Positions 7,335-15,641 are shown, counted from the first letter of the stretch. The stretch is 18,764 nt of DNA from an uncultured Prevotellaceae bacterium (GCA_902803455.1 CADCQC010000074.1:1-18764), one strand, 5' to 3'. Made by a program: numbers and translations. The notes: a model not told the origin generated them from the letters alone.

Positions 7335-10220
7335 ATGAGAAAACACCTCTTTCTGTTCTTGCTGTTGCTCCATGCCACAGCATGGGCTGATGATGGCGCT
7401 TTGCGTCAACGCATCGACCTGGCAGGGGTGTGGCAGTTTGCGCTTGACCCGCAGGCGGGTCTTGCCCCTACCGACATCCTTGACGACACCATCGTTCTCC
7501 CTGGTACGACAGATACCAATCTTAAGGGAACTCCACCCTCAAACACTTCAGAGACCACCCATCTGACAAGACTCCATGCCTATGTGGGGCGTGCGTGGTA
7601 CCGCCGTGAGGTGACCATTCCGAAAACATGGAAGCGGAAACAGGTCGTCATGGTGCTCGAACGAACAAAACCGGCTGTCGTGTATGTCGACGGTATGAAG
7701 GCCGGTGAGAATGACGATATCTGTACCGCCCAGAAATATGACCTCTCACGATGGCTGACACCAGGCCGTCATACCATCACTGTCATGGTAGATAATGGTG
7801 AGACGGTGCCACCACAATTGCTCAGCAACTCACATGCTTATACCGAGGATACGCAAACCAATTGGAATGGTGTGATCGGAGAGATGTTTCTCGAGGCTCA
7901 TGATCCATTGCATATCAGCGACATGGTCGTGGAACCCGACCGATCGAGGCAGATGGTGTCGGTGAGACTGACCGTCGCTGGGAAACTCAAAAAACACCAC
8001 CAAATCATCATCGAGGCTGTTCCGCTTAATTTCAACGGTCAGGTGAAGTCTGTGGCTTATCAAGGAGGAAAAACGCTGCAGTGTGACGATAAGGGCAACG
8101 TTGTCCTGACGATACCCTTCGGACGCGATGCGATGACATGGGATGAGTTCCACCCCCGCCTCTATACGCTCCATGTTTCGATTGTGGGACATGATGAGGT
8201 AAAGACCACTTTCGGCTTCGTTGATTTCCAGGTCAATGACCATCATTTCCAGGCCAACGGCAAAGAGATCTTCCTGCGCGGGAAGCATGATGCTTGTGTG
8301 TTTCCTCTTCAGGCACATGTGCCGATGGATGTGGAGGCTTGGATGCGGTATCTGGGTAAATGCCGCGAATATGGCATCAATCATGTGCGCTTCCATTCCT
8401 GGTGCCCGCCAGAGGCGGCTTTTGCCGCTGCCGACGAGTTGGGTATCTATCTTCAGCCAGAGTTGCCTTTCTGGGGAGATTTCAAAAAGGAGGACCAACG
8501 GCTGATGAGTTTTCTTCACAAGGAAGGGGAGCATATCTTGCAAACCTATGGGCATCATCCCTCTTTCGTCATGTTTGCCTTGGGCAATGAGTTGTGGGGA
8601 TCAATCGAGGAGATGGCGGCTTTTGTGAGCGATTTTCGAAAAATTGCTCCCACCAAACTGTTTACCTTTGGTTCCAACTACTACTTGGGGTATCAAGGAG
8701 TGAAACCAGGTATGGACTATTTTACCACCTGTCGTGTGGGTGGAGAAGCCTGGGGATCTTTTGACACGCATACCAGGGGGTCTTTTTCTTTTGCAGACAC
8801 GTATGACGGTGGTATGATCAACCATTTACATCCCAACACGAAGATGAATTTTGAGAATGCCTGCGCTCGTTCCTCGGTGCCTGTCATCAGCCATGAGACC
8901 GCACAGTTTCAAGTGTATCCCGACTATGATGAGATTAAAAAGTATACGGGCGTCTTGTACCCTTATAATATGCAGGTCTTTTATAAACGCATGATACAGG
9001 CTGGTTTGGCTGATCAGGCAAAATCATTCCATCATGCGTCGGGACAATGGAGTCTGCAACTGTATAAAGCGGATGTGGAGATGGATCTGCGCACGAAAAA
9101 CATGGCTGGATTCCAATTGCTCGACCTCCAAGACTATCCGGGGCAAGGTAGTGCCTATGTGGGCATGCTCGATGCTTTCATGGACGAGAAGACGTTTATG
9201 AGACAATATGACGGTAAAAAGGTGTGGTCGCAGTTTTGCTCGAGAATCGTTCCGATGGCAGAGATGGAGAAGATGTGTTTTAGCAACAGCGAGAAATTGC
9301 GCGCTCATGTGGTGTTGTCCAATTATGGGTCAGGAGAAGATGATGAGGAATGCTTGGATGGTGTGATCGCATGGCGTCTTGTCAATGGTCAAAACATCAT
9401 CAGCCAAGGTTCGCTGCCGATCCCTGAGGGGCAGCGTGGACTGTTAACTATCGGCGACATCACAGCCGACCTCTCTGATATCCCTACAGCCATCCAAGGC
9501 AAGTTGGTGCTGGATGCCGTTGTCAACAAACATGCCCAGCGCCATTTCACCAATAGTTATCCTGTTTGGATATATCCTGCCGGACAAGACTTGGAGAAAG
9601 AGAAACAGGGTATTATCATCACAAAAGAGATGACGGCCGACATGGCCAGATCTTTGGAACAGGGTGCGAGTGTGCTCTTCATGCCCGACACGCTGACATG
9701 GAAAGAAAATAGGGTGGGGGGCTTGTTCCAGACAGACTATTGGAATTATAGGATGTTCAAGACCATCAGCGAGAACAATCATCGTCCGGTATCTCCCGGC
9801 ACATTAGGAATTCTCTGTCGGCCGGAGCATCCGTTGCTGAGACACTTCCCGACAGATATGCATACTTCCTGGCAATGGTTTCCTGTGGTGAAAGCCAGCG
9901 CGCCCATGATACTCGACAATCTGCCCTCTGACTATCGTCCTATCATACAGGTGATCGACAATATCGAGCGTAGTCATCGTTTGGGACTGGTCTTTGAGTT
10001 TTCTGTGGGCAAAGGTCGTCTGCTTCTCTGCATGAGTGACCTTGAGAAAGCCTCTGAGAGCATTGAGGGCCGGCAGTTCTATCTCAGTTTGCTACGTTAT
10101 ATGCATTCTGCGGATTTTGCCCCACAGACATCATTTTCCTTGGCCAACTTGATGGATATCCTGCGTCAACCTGTGAAAGAGCGTTCTCTTGAGGAACTCA
10201 ACAACATTTCACCTTATTAA
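7335..10220 (+). CDS. Exported glycoside hydrolase family 2 protein
   Basis: The 961-residue exported protein has a signal peptide (about 1-19, AWA|DD). A jelly-roll sugar-binding domain follows (about 25-190, with WQFALDP and AWYRREVTIP), then an Ig-like domain (about 195-295) and a TIM barrel (about 300-600). The barrel carries the family residues: acid/base Glu419 in ALGNELWG and nucleophile Glu521 in VISHETAQF. The C-terminal 230 residues form a separate alpha/beta region resembling a glutamine-amidotransferase or beta-galactosidase trimerisation fold. GH2 includes beta-galactosidases, beta-glucuronidases and others, so specificity is open. With two esterases directly upstream and a KDG kinase nearby, a role in pectin side-chain or rhamnogalacturonan breakdown is an inference. 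A strong terminator follows 70 bp later. Confidence 0.9.
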   Translation: MRKHLFLFLLLLHATAWADDGALRQRIDLAGVWQFALDPQAGLAPTDILDDTIVLPGTTDTNLKGTPPSNTSETTHLTRLHAYVGRAWYRREVTIPKTWKRKQVVMVLERTKPAVVYVDGMKAGENDDICTAQKYDLSRWLTPGRHTITVMVDNGETVPPQLLSNSHAYTEDTQTNWNGVIGEMFLEAHDPLHISDMVVEPDRSRQMVSVRLTVAGKLKKHHQIIIEAVPLNFNGQVKSVAYQGGKTLQCDDKGNVVLTIPFGRDAMTWDEFHPRLYTLHVSIVGHDEVKTTFGFVDFQVNDHHFQANGKEIFLRGKHDACVFPLQAHVPMDVEAWMRYLGKCREYGINHVRFHSWCPPEAAFAAADELGIYLQPELPFWGDFKKEDQRLMSFLHKEGEHILQTYGHHPSFVMFALGNELWGSIEEMAAFVSDFRKIAPTKLFTFGSNYYLGYQGVKPGMDYFTTCRVGGEAWGSFDTHTRGSFSFADTYDGGMINHLHPNTKMNFENACARSSVPVISHETAQFQVYPDYDEIKKYTGVLYPYNMQVFYKRMIQAGLADQAKSFHHASGQWSLQLYKADVEMDLRTKNMAGFQLLDLQDYPGQGSAYVGMLDAFMDEKTFMRQYDGKKVWSQFCSRIVPMAEMEKMCFSNSEKLRAHVVLSNYGSGEDDEECLDGVIAWRLVNGQNIISQGSLPIPEGQRGLLTIGDITADLSDIPTAIQGKLVLDAVVNKHAQRHFTNSYPVWIYPAGQDLEKEKQGIIITKEMTADMARSLEQGASVLFMPDTLTWKENRVGGLFQTDYWNYRMFKTISENNHRPVSPGTLGILCRPEHPLLRHFPTDMHTSWQWFPVVKASAPMILDNLPSDYRPIIQVIDNIERSHRLGLVFEFSVGKGRLLLCMSDLEKASESIEGRQFYLSLLRYMHSADFAPQTSFSLANLMDILRQPVKERSLEELNNISPY

Positions 10221-10288
10221 TATTATCACGCATGATTTTCGTATTTGCAATGATCATTTCTTTGATCTAAGTTCATCCCACATCGTGC

Positions 10289-10337
10289 AAAATATTGAGG
10301 GCTTGCATTCATCTATGCGGACCCTCAATATTTTTTT
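10289..10337 (+). terminator. Strong intrinsic terminator after the GH2 gene
   Basis: AATATTGAGGG (10291-10301) pairs perfectly with CCCTCAATATT (10322-10332), extended by flanking A/T pairs, and an inner GCAT/ATGC helix closes the loop. Seven T residues (10331-10337) overlap the end of the stem. It ends the plus-strand block that starts near 919 and insulates the next gene. Confidence 0.85.
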
Positions 10338-10379
10338 AAATCACAGCCATTTGTCCCTTTTCTGGAATCAGGTGAAAAG

Positions 10380-10413
10380 ATTTCGTCGATAAAATTCGGG
10401 AGTTCGTCGAAAA
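10380..10413 (+). promoter_or_regulatory. Paired direct-repeat operator upstream of the TonB-C-terminal-domain gene
   Basis: The distal copy ATTTCGTCGATAAAA (10380-10394) and the proximal copy GTTCGTCGAAAA (10402-10413) have GTCGA cores 21 bp apart (10385 and 10406). The proximal 12-mer is identical to the one before the TonB receptor, and its GTCGA starts exactly 35 bp before the -7 box in both. The distal copies match at 13 of 15 positions. TTCG-T-CGAA is also a near-palindrome, so a dimeric site is an alternative reading. Confidence 0.6.
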
Positions 10414-10418
10414 CCTTT

Positions 10419-10448
10419 TTGAGATGGCTTGTTGTCACCCTATCTTTG
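10419..10448 (+). promoter_or_regulatory. Promoter of the TonB-C-terminal-domain gene
   Basis: TTG (10419-10421), a 19-bp spacer and TATCTTTG (10441-10448) match the Bacteroidota promoter, with the same box spacing as the TonB receptor promoter. The leader of about 49 nt is rich in AAC/AAA and lacks a strong Shine-Dalgarno site. Confidence 0.75.
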
Positions 10449-10497
10449 CAAGTGAAAATCAACAACAACAAAAAATCAACAAAAAAATAATTGCCTT

Positions 10498-10884
10498 ATG
10501 AAAAAGTTACTTACCATCGTCGCCATGTTTTTAATGTCTTTCCAGTTTGCAACAGCTCAAGACAATTACAATGAATCATTCGTACAGGAGCAGATGCCGC
10601 AGTTCATCGGCGGTGAGGAGGCTCTCGCCGATTGGATAGAGAGCAACATCTCTTATCCGATCATGGCAGAAGTCAACGGTATAGAAGGCCGTGTGGTGGT
10701 CACCTTCGATGTCAATGAAGATGGGACTATCGGCAATATCCAGGTGGAGGAATCAGCCGACCCGATACTTGCGGATGAGGTGGTGACCCGGCTGCAGATG
10801 ATGCCTCAATGGATTCCAGCCATCCAAAATGGGAGAAACGTGAAGGTGAGATACACCTTCCCCATCTACTTCACCGTAAGCTGA
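10498..10884 (+). CDS. Small exported TonB C-terminal-domain protein
   Basis: The 128-residue protein has a signal peptide (about 1-20, ATA|QD) and then almost nothing but a TonB C-terminal domain (about 35-127: PQFIGGEEALADWIESNISYP, GRVVVTFDVNEDGTI, and the closing strand VKVRYTFPIYF). Full TonB proteins keep an N-terminal membrane anchor and a proline-rich spacer; both are missing, so this one should be released into the periplasm if the signal peptide is cleaved. It cannot transduce energy from ExbBD in the usual way. It is monocistronic, bounded by terminators on both sides, and shares its promoter layout with the TonB receptor at the left edge, so it may act on that receptor. That functional link is inferred. 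Confidence 0.85.
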   Translation: MKKLLTIVAMFLMSFQFATAQDNYNESFVQEQMPQFIGGEEALADWIESNISYPIMAEVNGIEGRVVVTFDVNEDGTIGNIQVEESADPILADEVVTRLQMMPQWIPAIQNGRNVKVRYTFPIYFTVS

Positions 10885-10953
10885 CAGCAAAGAGAAAGTC
10901 AAGAAAACATGAATGAAGAAAAGAATACGTAGATAAAGAGTAGATAATAGCAC

Positions 10954-10993
10954 AAAAAAGCGGGGTGTCATGCAAGTCGTGACATCCCGCTTT
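10954..10993 (-). terminator. Terminator of the FKBP-helicase operon (possibly bidirectional)
   Basis: A 14-bp stem joins AAAGCGGG+TGTCA (10957-10970) to TGACA+CCCGCTTT (10980-10993) around a 9-nt loop, with one internal mismatch (A-C on the minus-strand RNA, G-U on the plus-strand RNA). On the minus strand the stem ends in six U residues. It begins 3 bp beyond the helicase stop codon. The plus-strand read, downstream of the TonB-domain gene, has a shorter U-run. Confidence 0.8.
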
Positions 10994-10996
10994 GAG

Positions 10997-12946
10997 TTAT
11001 TTCTTTTTCGGTTTGCGTCGAGCCCATCCTTCTTCAGAGAAGTCTGGCTCTTCGCCTTGAAGTATAATATCGTGGCCTTGGAAGAATTGCCGCCAGTCAT
11101 CTTGCCGGCCGCTCTCCATGCGGGCACCACCACGAGTGCCTTTTTTTGATTTGCGTGGTTCGTCCGTCTGCCGGCGCTCCTTTTTAGACTTCTTGTCGAA
11201 GCGGGCGAAATTGTCGGGTGCCGCATTGCGTTCACGGTGCTGACGGCCACCTTTTGCGGATTTTTCTCCATTGCCATGGTCACCATGTCCTGGTTCGTCG
11301 GCATCGTTGCATCGCACGTCACGGCCTTTGTAGGTCGTGCCGTTGAGGGCTTGCATCACGCGTTCCGCATCCTCCTCAGGCACTTCGATGTAGGAGAAAT
11401 TGCCCAGCAGGTCTATATGCCCAACCTCTTGTCTTCCTCTGACATGCTTGTTGATATACTGCATCACCTCACCGGGATAGAAACCATCGTTCTTGCCAAG
11501 ATTGATGAAGAGCCGCCTGTATCCTTTCTCCGCCTTTCTCTTACCTTTGGGTTTCCCTTTCCCATCACCCCTGCCATCAGTCTTGCGGTCACCTCTGCCC
11601 GTGCGCTCCGATTTTGTGCTGGGTTTTTCGATGACGGGTGCGTCGGCATAGTAAGCCAGGAAGCGCCCGAAGTTGCGTGAGACGATCTTTTTGATGAGAT
11701 CTTCTTTTTCCATATATTCAAAATGGCGGTTGATCTCAGTCATGAAAGGAGCGATCTCTTCTTCATTGACATCCGTCTTTTCAATCTGGTCCATCACCCG
11801 ATAGAGTTGTTTGGTGCAGATCTCGTGAGGGGTGGGAAGTTCTGCTTCCACAAAATCCTTACCGATCTCTTTCTCGATGGCACGGATTTTTTTCAGCTCA
11901 CGGGTATGGACGATAGAGATGGAAGTACCTTTCTTCCCTGCGCGGCCGGTGCGCCCACTGCGGTGGGTATAGTTTTCTATATCCTCGGGCAATCCGAAAT
12001 TGATGACATGGGTCAGGTCATCCACATCCAGTCCACGTGCGGCCACATCCGTAGCCACCAAGAGTTGTGTGAGGTGCTGCCTGAACTTCTGCATGGTGAG
12101 GTCACGCTGCTGTTGTGAGAGGTCACCATGTAGTGACTCTGCGTTGTAACCGTCACGTATCAGTTTGTCGGCAATCTCTTGTGTCTCGATTTTTGTCCGG
12201 CAGAAGATGATGGCGAAGATACGTGGATAATAGTCCACGATGCGTTTCAGAGCCAGATATTTGTCTTTCGCGTGTACCATATAATATATATGGTTCACAT
12301 GTTCGGCGCCCTCGTTTCTGCTTCCCACGACGATTTCTTTATGGTCGTGCAGATAGTTGGTGGCGATGGCCTCTATCTCCTTGCTCATAGTGGCGGAGAA
12401 GAGCAGGGTGTTTCGGTTTTCCGGGACACCTTTGAGTATTTCGTCGATACTTTCAGAGAATCCCATGTTGAGCATCTCGTCGGCTTCGTCGAGCACCACA
12501 TTGCTGACTTGGTCGAGCACGGCAACACCCCGATTCATCAGGTCGATGAGACGTCCTGGTGTGGCGACGATGATCTGAACCCCTTTCTTGAGGGCGTGTA
12601 TCTGGTTGACGATCGACGTGCCTCCGTAGACGGGTATGATGCGCACGTCGGGCATATATCTTGAGAAATCTTTCAGGTCATCACTGATCTGAAGGCACAA
12701 TTCTCGTGTGGGTGAGAGAATCAGTGCCTGGGTGGCCTTATTGGCCGGGTCGATTTTCTGCAGCAAGGGAATGCCATAGGCGGCGGTCTTTCCCGTGCCT
12801 GTCTGGGCGAGTGCAATGACATCATTTCCGATACCTAAGAGGTATGGAATGACTTCTTCTTGCACGGGCATGGGATTTTCAAATCCCATTTCGGTGATGG
12901 CGCGGCGAATCTCTTCGGCGACACCAAGTTCTTCAAAAGTTTTCAA
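10997..12946 (-). CDS. deaD: DEAD-box RNA helicase with DbpA-like RNA-binding domain (TTG start)
   Basis: The 649-residue ATP-dependent RNA helicase is of the DeaD/CsdA type, acting in cold-shock RNA unwinding, ribosome assembly or mRNA decay. The Q motif spans about 4-29. Motif I is AQTGTGKT (47-54), Ia PTREL, II DEAD (153-156), III SAT and VI HRSGRTGR (328-335). A DbpA/CsdA-type RRM begins at about 475 (YRRLFINLG) and runs to about 548. The tail (about 550-649) is a basic, low-complexity stretch of Lys/Arg/Gly, likely disordered and RNA-binding. The start codon is TTG at 12946: the translation MKTFEELGV fits the family N-terminus, and an in-frame TAA lies 9 nt upstream. The gene begins 9 bp after the upstream FKBP stop, so it is probably coupled to it. 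Confidence 0.93.
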   Translation of the reverse strand: MKTFEELGVAEEIRRAITEMGFENPMPVQEEVIPYLLGIGNDVIALAQTGTGKTAAYGIPLLQKIDPANKATQALILSPTRELCLQISDDLKDFSRYMPDVRIIPVYGGTSIVNQIHALKKGVQIIVATPGRLIDLMNRGVAVLDQVSNVVLDEADEMLNMGFSESIDEILKGVPENRNTLLFSATMSKEIEAIATNYLHDHKEIVVGSRNEGAEHVNHIYYMVHAKDKYLALKRIVDYYPRIFAIIFCRTKIETQEIADKLIRDGYNAESLHGDLSQQQRDLTMQKFRQHLTQLLVATDVAARGLDVDDLTHVINFGLPEDIENYTHRSGRTGRAGKKGTSISIVHTRELKKIRAIEKEIGKDFVEAELPTPHEICTKQLYRVMDQIEKTDVNEEEIAPFMTEINRHFEYMEKEDLIKKIVSRNFGRFLAYYADAPVIEKPSTKSERTGRGDRKTDGRGDGKGKPKGKRKAEKGYRRLFINLGKNDGFYPGEVMQYINKHVRGRQEVGHIDLLGNFSYIEVPEEDAERVMQALNGTTYKGRDVRCNDADEPGHGDHGNGEKSAKGGRQHRERNAAPDNFARFDKKSKKERRQTDEPRKSKKGTRGGARMESGRQDDWRQFFQGHDIILQGEEPDFSEEGWARRKPKKK

Positions 12947-12955
12947 TATTAGTGC

Positions 12956-13951
12956 TTATTTTTTTGTTGTTTTCTTAGTCCCTTTGGCAATCTTAGTCTC
13001 TTTTGCGGGTACTTTTGTTGGTGCTGGTGTAGTGGTTGTGGTGGTTGCGGGTTTCTCCGCTGCTTTGATGACCTGTTCGAGTTCTACTTTGAAAATTAGT
13101 GTGGAGAAGGGTGGAATCTGTCCTGCCTGCCGTTCGCCGTAAGCAAGATTTTGCGGGATATACAGTTCCCACATACTCCCCTCTGGCATTTTGGTGAGTG
13201 CTTCTGTCCAGCCCTTGATCACTTGTGTGGGACGGAATTTGTTGGTCTGTTCCTTACGGGTATAACTGCTGTCGAAGACGGTGCCGTCGATCAGTTTTCC
13301 TTCATATTTCACCACCACCTCGTCGTTGGTTGTGGCTATGGCGCCATGACCTTCACGGAGAACCTTGTATTGGAGTCCGCTGGGAAGTGTCACCACACCC
13401 TCTTTCTTGGCATTCTCCAAGAGGAAATCCTCATTCTTTTTGACAAGTTTCTTGTTGTATGCCTCGCGCTCATTGGCGATATACTTGGCGGCTGTAGAGT
13501 CATTGAAGTGGGTCTTGTCTTTACTCAAAGAAGCCAGGAAGCCTTTATACACGAGTTCTGTGTTGAGGCTGTCGGTCACACCATTAAGACTTTTACGTGC
13601 GTTGGCCATCATGTTGGTTGTCATCATGTGTGCCACATTGATACCGGCGCCATAGGCTGTGAGTTCTTTCTTGTTACCCTCCTTGGAGAAGGCAGCCTCA
13701 AAACCTTCGGTAAATTTGTACATATAAGCCGTGTCGACTCCCATCTGCTGGATGAGGAATGGAATGAGTCCGTTGGTCATTTCCATACCGATGGCATAAC
13801 TGACAGAGTCTGACTGGCTGGTCAGCTTGACAGGTTCTACGGTCTGTACGGCGACGTTCTTTTTCTTTTTGTCTTTTTTGTCACCTGCGGTGGCTTGGTT
13901 GAAAGAGGCACCCGCCACGAGGACGAGTGCCAACAATATGATCTTTTTCAT
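12956..13951 (-). CDS. FKBP-type peptidyl-prolyl isomerase, exported (periplasmic)
   Basis: The 331-residue protein has a cleavable signal peptide (about 1-22), a lysine-rich linker, an FKBP N-terminal dimerisation domain (SVSYAIGMEMTNGL at about 50) and a C-terminal FKBP catalytic domain (about 190-292: VVVKYEGKLIDGTVFDSSY, QVIKGWTEAL, LAYGERQAG). The active-site aromatics, including Trp in GWTEAL and Tyr in LAYG, are present. A Thr/Pro/Lys-rich tail of about 40 residues ends the protein. The protein should assist folding in the periplasm. It is the third of three FKBP genes in tandem, 20 bp after the second and 9 bp before the helicase. Confidence 0.9.
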   Translation of the reverse strand: MKKIILLALVLVAGASFNQATAGDKKDKKKKNVAVQTVEPVKLTSQSDSVSYAIGMEMTNGLIPFLIQQMGVDTAYMYKFTEGFEAAFSKEGNKKELTAYGAGINVAHMMTTNMMANARKSLNGVTDSLNTELVYKGFLASLSKDKTHFNDSTAAKYIANEREAYNKKLVKKNEDFLLENAKKEGVVTLPSGLQYKVLREGHGAIATTNDEVVVKYEGKLIDGTVFDSSYTRKEQTNKFRPTQVIKGWTEALTKMPEGSMWELYIPQNLAYGERQAGQIPPFSTLIFKVELEQVIKAAEKPATTTTTTPAPTKVPAKETKIAKGTKKTTKK

Positions 13952-13971
13952 TTCAAGATAGTCTTTGCTCT

Positions 13972-14826
13972 TTATTTGATAATGTCAAGCAGTTCGATTT
14001 TGAAAATCAGTGTGGAGAAAGGTTTGATCTGTCCCATCTCACGCTCTCCATAAGCCAGGTTTTCTGGGATGTAGACTTCCCATGTAGAACCAACAGGCAT
14101 GTGGGTGAGCGCCTCGGCAAAACCGGGGATGTTCTGACGGATCACCATTTCCACGGGTTGTCCACGTTTGTAAGAGCTGTCAAAAACACTACCGTCGATG
14201 GTCTTACCCTCATAGTTGACCTTCACCTTCATGGAGTCAGCGGGGATAGCACCCTCACCTTCCTTGATGACCTTATATTGCACGCCGCTGGGCAAGGTTT
14301 TCACACCGCTTTTCTTGGCATTCTCAGCCAGGAACTTGTCGCCTTCAGCTTTGTTCTCATTATATTTGGTTTCCATGACCTTTTTGTGAAGGCGCTGAGC
14401 CATCATGTCGAGCTCTGGCAACACCTTTTCAGGATTCATCACTGTGGTATCTCCCTTGATACCAGCCACGAGTCCAGCCACGAGATTTTTTCTTGACACT
14501 TTGTAGTTCTCGTCGTCACCGAAGATGGAGTTGTTGATGCCGGTGGTCATTTTCAGACCCATATCGATACCAGCATAGTAGGCTGCTTGCTTTTTGTCGC
14601 CTCCAGCCTTGGAGCCTTCATTGAAACCTTTGATGAAGTCAGCGATGTAGGCGGTATCGATGCCTTGCTGCATGAGATAACCTTTCAATTGTCCGCCGTT
14701 GCCCAGACCGATGGCATAACTCAATGTATCAACATCGGTTTTGAGATCAGCTTTGTGGTTGTTGCCGCATGAGATAGTAGCGGCAGCGATGATTGCCGTA
14801 AAGGCAAAGTAGAATAATTTTTTCAT
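13972..14826 (-). CDS. FKBP-type peptidyl-prolyl isomerase, predicted lipoprotein
   Basis: The 284-residue protein starts with a lipoprotein signal peptide whose lipobox TISC puts the lipidated Cys at residue 20. CGNNHKAD follows it, without the acidic surface-export signature after the Cys seen in many Bacteroidota lipoproteins, so a periplasm-facing location is more likely. The FKBP N-terminal domain (LSYAIGLGNGGQL) and catalytic domain (VKVNYEGKTIDGSVFDSSY, LAYGEREMG) are intact. The tryptophan usual at the pocket base is Phe here (IPGFAEAL versus GWTEAL in both neighbours). It is the second gene of the operon, 34 bp after the first FKBP gene. Confidence 0.9.
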   Translation of the reverse strand: MKKLFYFAFTAIIAAATISCGNNHKADLKTDVDTLSYAIGLGNGGQLKGYLMQQGIDTAYIADFIKGFNEGSKAGGDKKQAAYYAGIDMGLKMTTGINNSIFGDDENYKVSRKNLVAGLVAGIKGDTTVMNPEKVLPELDMMAQRLHKKVMETKYNENKAEGDKFLAENAKKSGVKTLPSGVQYKVIKEGEGAIPADSMKVKVNYEGKTIDGSVFDSSYKRGQPVEMVIRQNIPGFAEALTHMPVGSTWEVYIPENLAYGEREMGQIKPFSTLIFKIELLDIIK

Positions 14827-14860
14827 TTTGTTGTGATGATTATAAAAAATGTTTATCTGT

Positions 14861-15466
14861 TTATTTCACTTCTATCAATTCCACGTCAAAGATGAGTGCA
14901 GAAAATGGTGGGATGAGCGTGCCGGCACCACCTTCTCCATAACCCAAGCGATAAGGGATGAAGAAACGGTATTTTGCACCTTCTTGCATGAGTTGCAATC
15001 CTTCTGTCCATCCGGTGATGACCTGATTGAGTGGGAAGGTGGCAGGCTCTCCGCGTTGATAGGAGCTGTCAAAGACCGTACCGTCAACAAGAAATCCTTC
15101 GTAGTGGCATACCACCTGGTCGGTGGCTTTGGGTTTTTTGCCATTTCCCTCACGCAGGATGGTGTATTGCAATCCGCTGGGCAGTGTCACCACGCCTTCG
15201 TTCTTTGCATTCTCAGCAAGATATTTCTCACCAGCTTCCTTGGCCACCTTGCCTTGTGCGTTGCGGTCAGCGGTCATCTTTTTCTCTTTCTCACTGAAAT
15301 ATGCTTCTACGATGGTCTGTGCTTCTTTGTTGGATACTTTCAAGGGGTTGCCTGCAATCACGTCTTTGATTGCTTCTGCAAAGTCATCGATATGGAGGTC
15401 TGACGCTCCCATTTGGGCCAGTTGGCGTCCGATACCAAGGCCCAAAGCATAACTTACTTTGTCCAT
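14861..15466 (-). CDS. FKBP-type peptidyl-prolyl isomerase, cytoplasmic
   Basis: The 201-residue protein has no signal peptide. MDKVSYALGLGIGRQLAQMG starts directly in the FKBP N-terminal dimerisation domain, and the catalytic domain follows (VVCHYEGFLVDGTVFDSSY, QVITGWTEGL, RLGYGEGGAG, ending in DVELIEVK). Length and layout match FklB/FkpA-like proteins lacking export signals. It is the first gene of the minus-strand operon and has its own promoter. The two following FKBP genes carry a lipoprotein signal and a normal signal peptide. Confidence 0.92.
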   Translation of the reverse strand: MDKVSYALGLGIGRQLAQMGASDLHIDDFAEAIKDVIAGNPLKVSNKEAQTIVEAYFSEKEKKMTADRNAQGKVAKEAGEKYLAENAKNEGVVTLPSGLQYTILREGNGKKPKATDQVVCHYEGFLVDGTVFDSSYQRGEPATFPLNQVITGWTEGLQLMQEGAKYRFFIPYRLGYGEGGAGTLIPPFSALIFDVELIEVK

Positions 15467-15506
15467 AAAAAACTAATTAACTATAAAAATGCATTTTAAA
15501 TTGCCG

Positions 15507-15514
15507 CAAAGGTA
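15507..15514 (-). promoter_or_regulatory. Probable -7 box of the FKBP-helicase operon
   Basis: TACCTTTG on the minus strand (15514 to 15507) matches the consensus and lies 40 nt before the first FKBP start. A good TTG -33 box is not present at 19-21 bp; only TTA occurs at 15536-15534. No other strong promoter is visible before the later genes. Confidence 0.55.
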
Positions 15515-15641
15515 CTACTTTTAATTGACTTAATAAGAAGTATATAATTGAAAAAGATAAAAATTTGTACATTATTAACCCATTGCAAGTAGATTATTTG
15601 CGAGAAAATGCATGAACACAGGTAAATGATGCTTCAAAAAG

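Noticed and set aside
10189..10392. Small plus-strand open frame spanning the end of the GH2 gene
   Set aside because: It overlaps the GH2 C-terminus and runs through the terminator hairpin and part of the operator repeats.
11237..12664. Several plus-strand open frames (for example 11237-11680 and 12179-12664) opposite the helicase
   Set aside because: All are antisense to conserved helicase motifs and have no promoter, leader or family resemblance.
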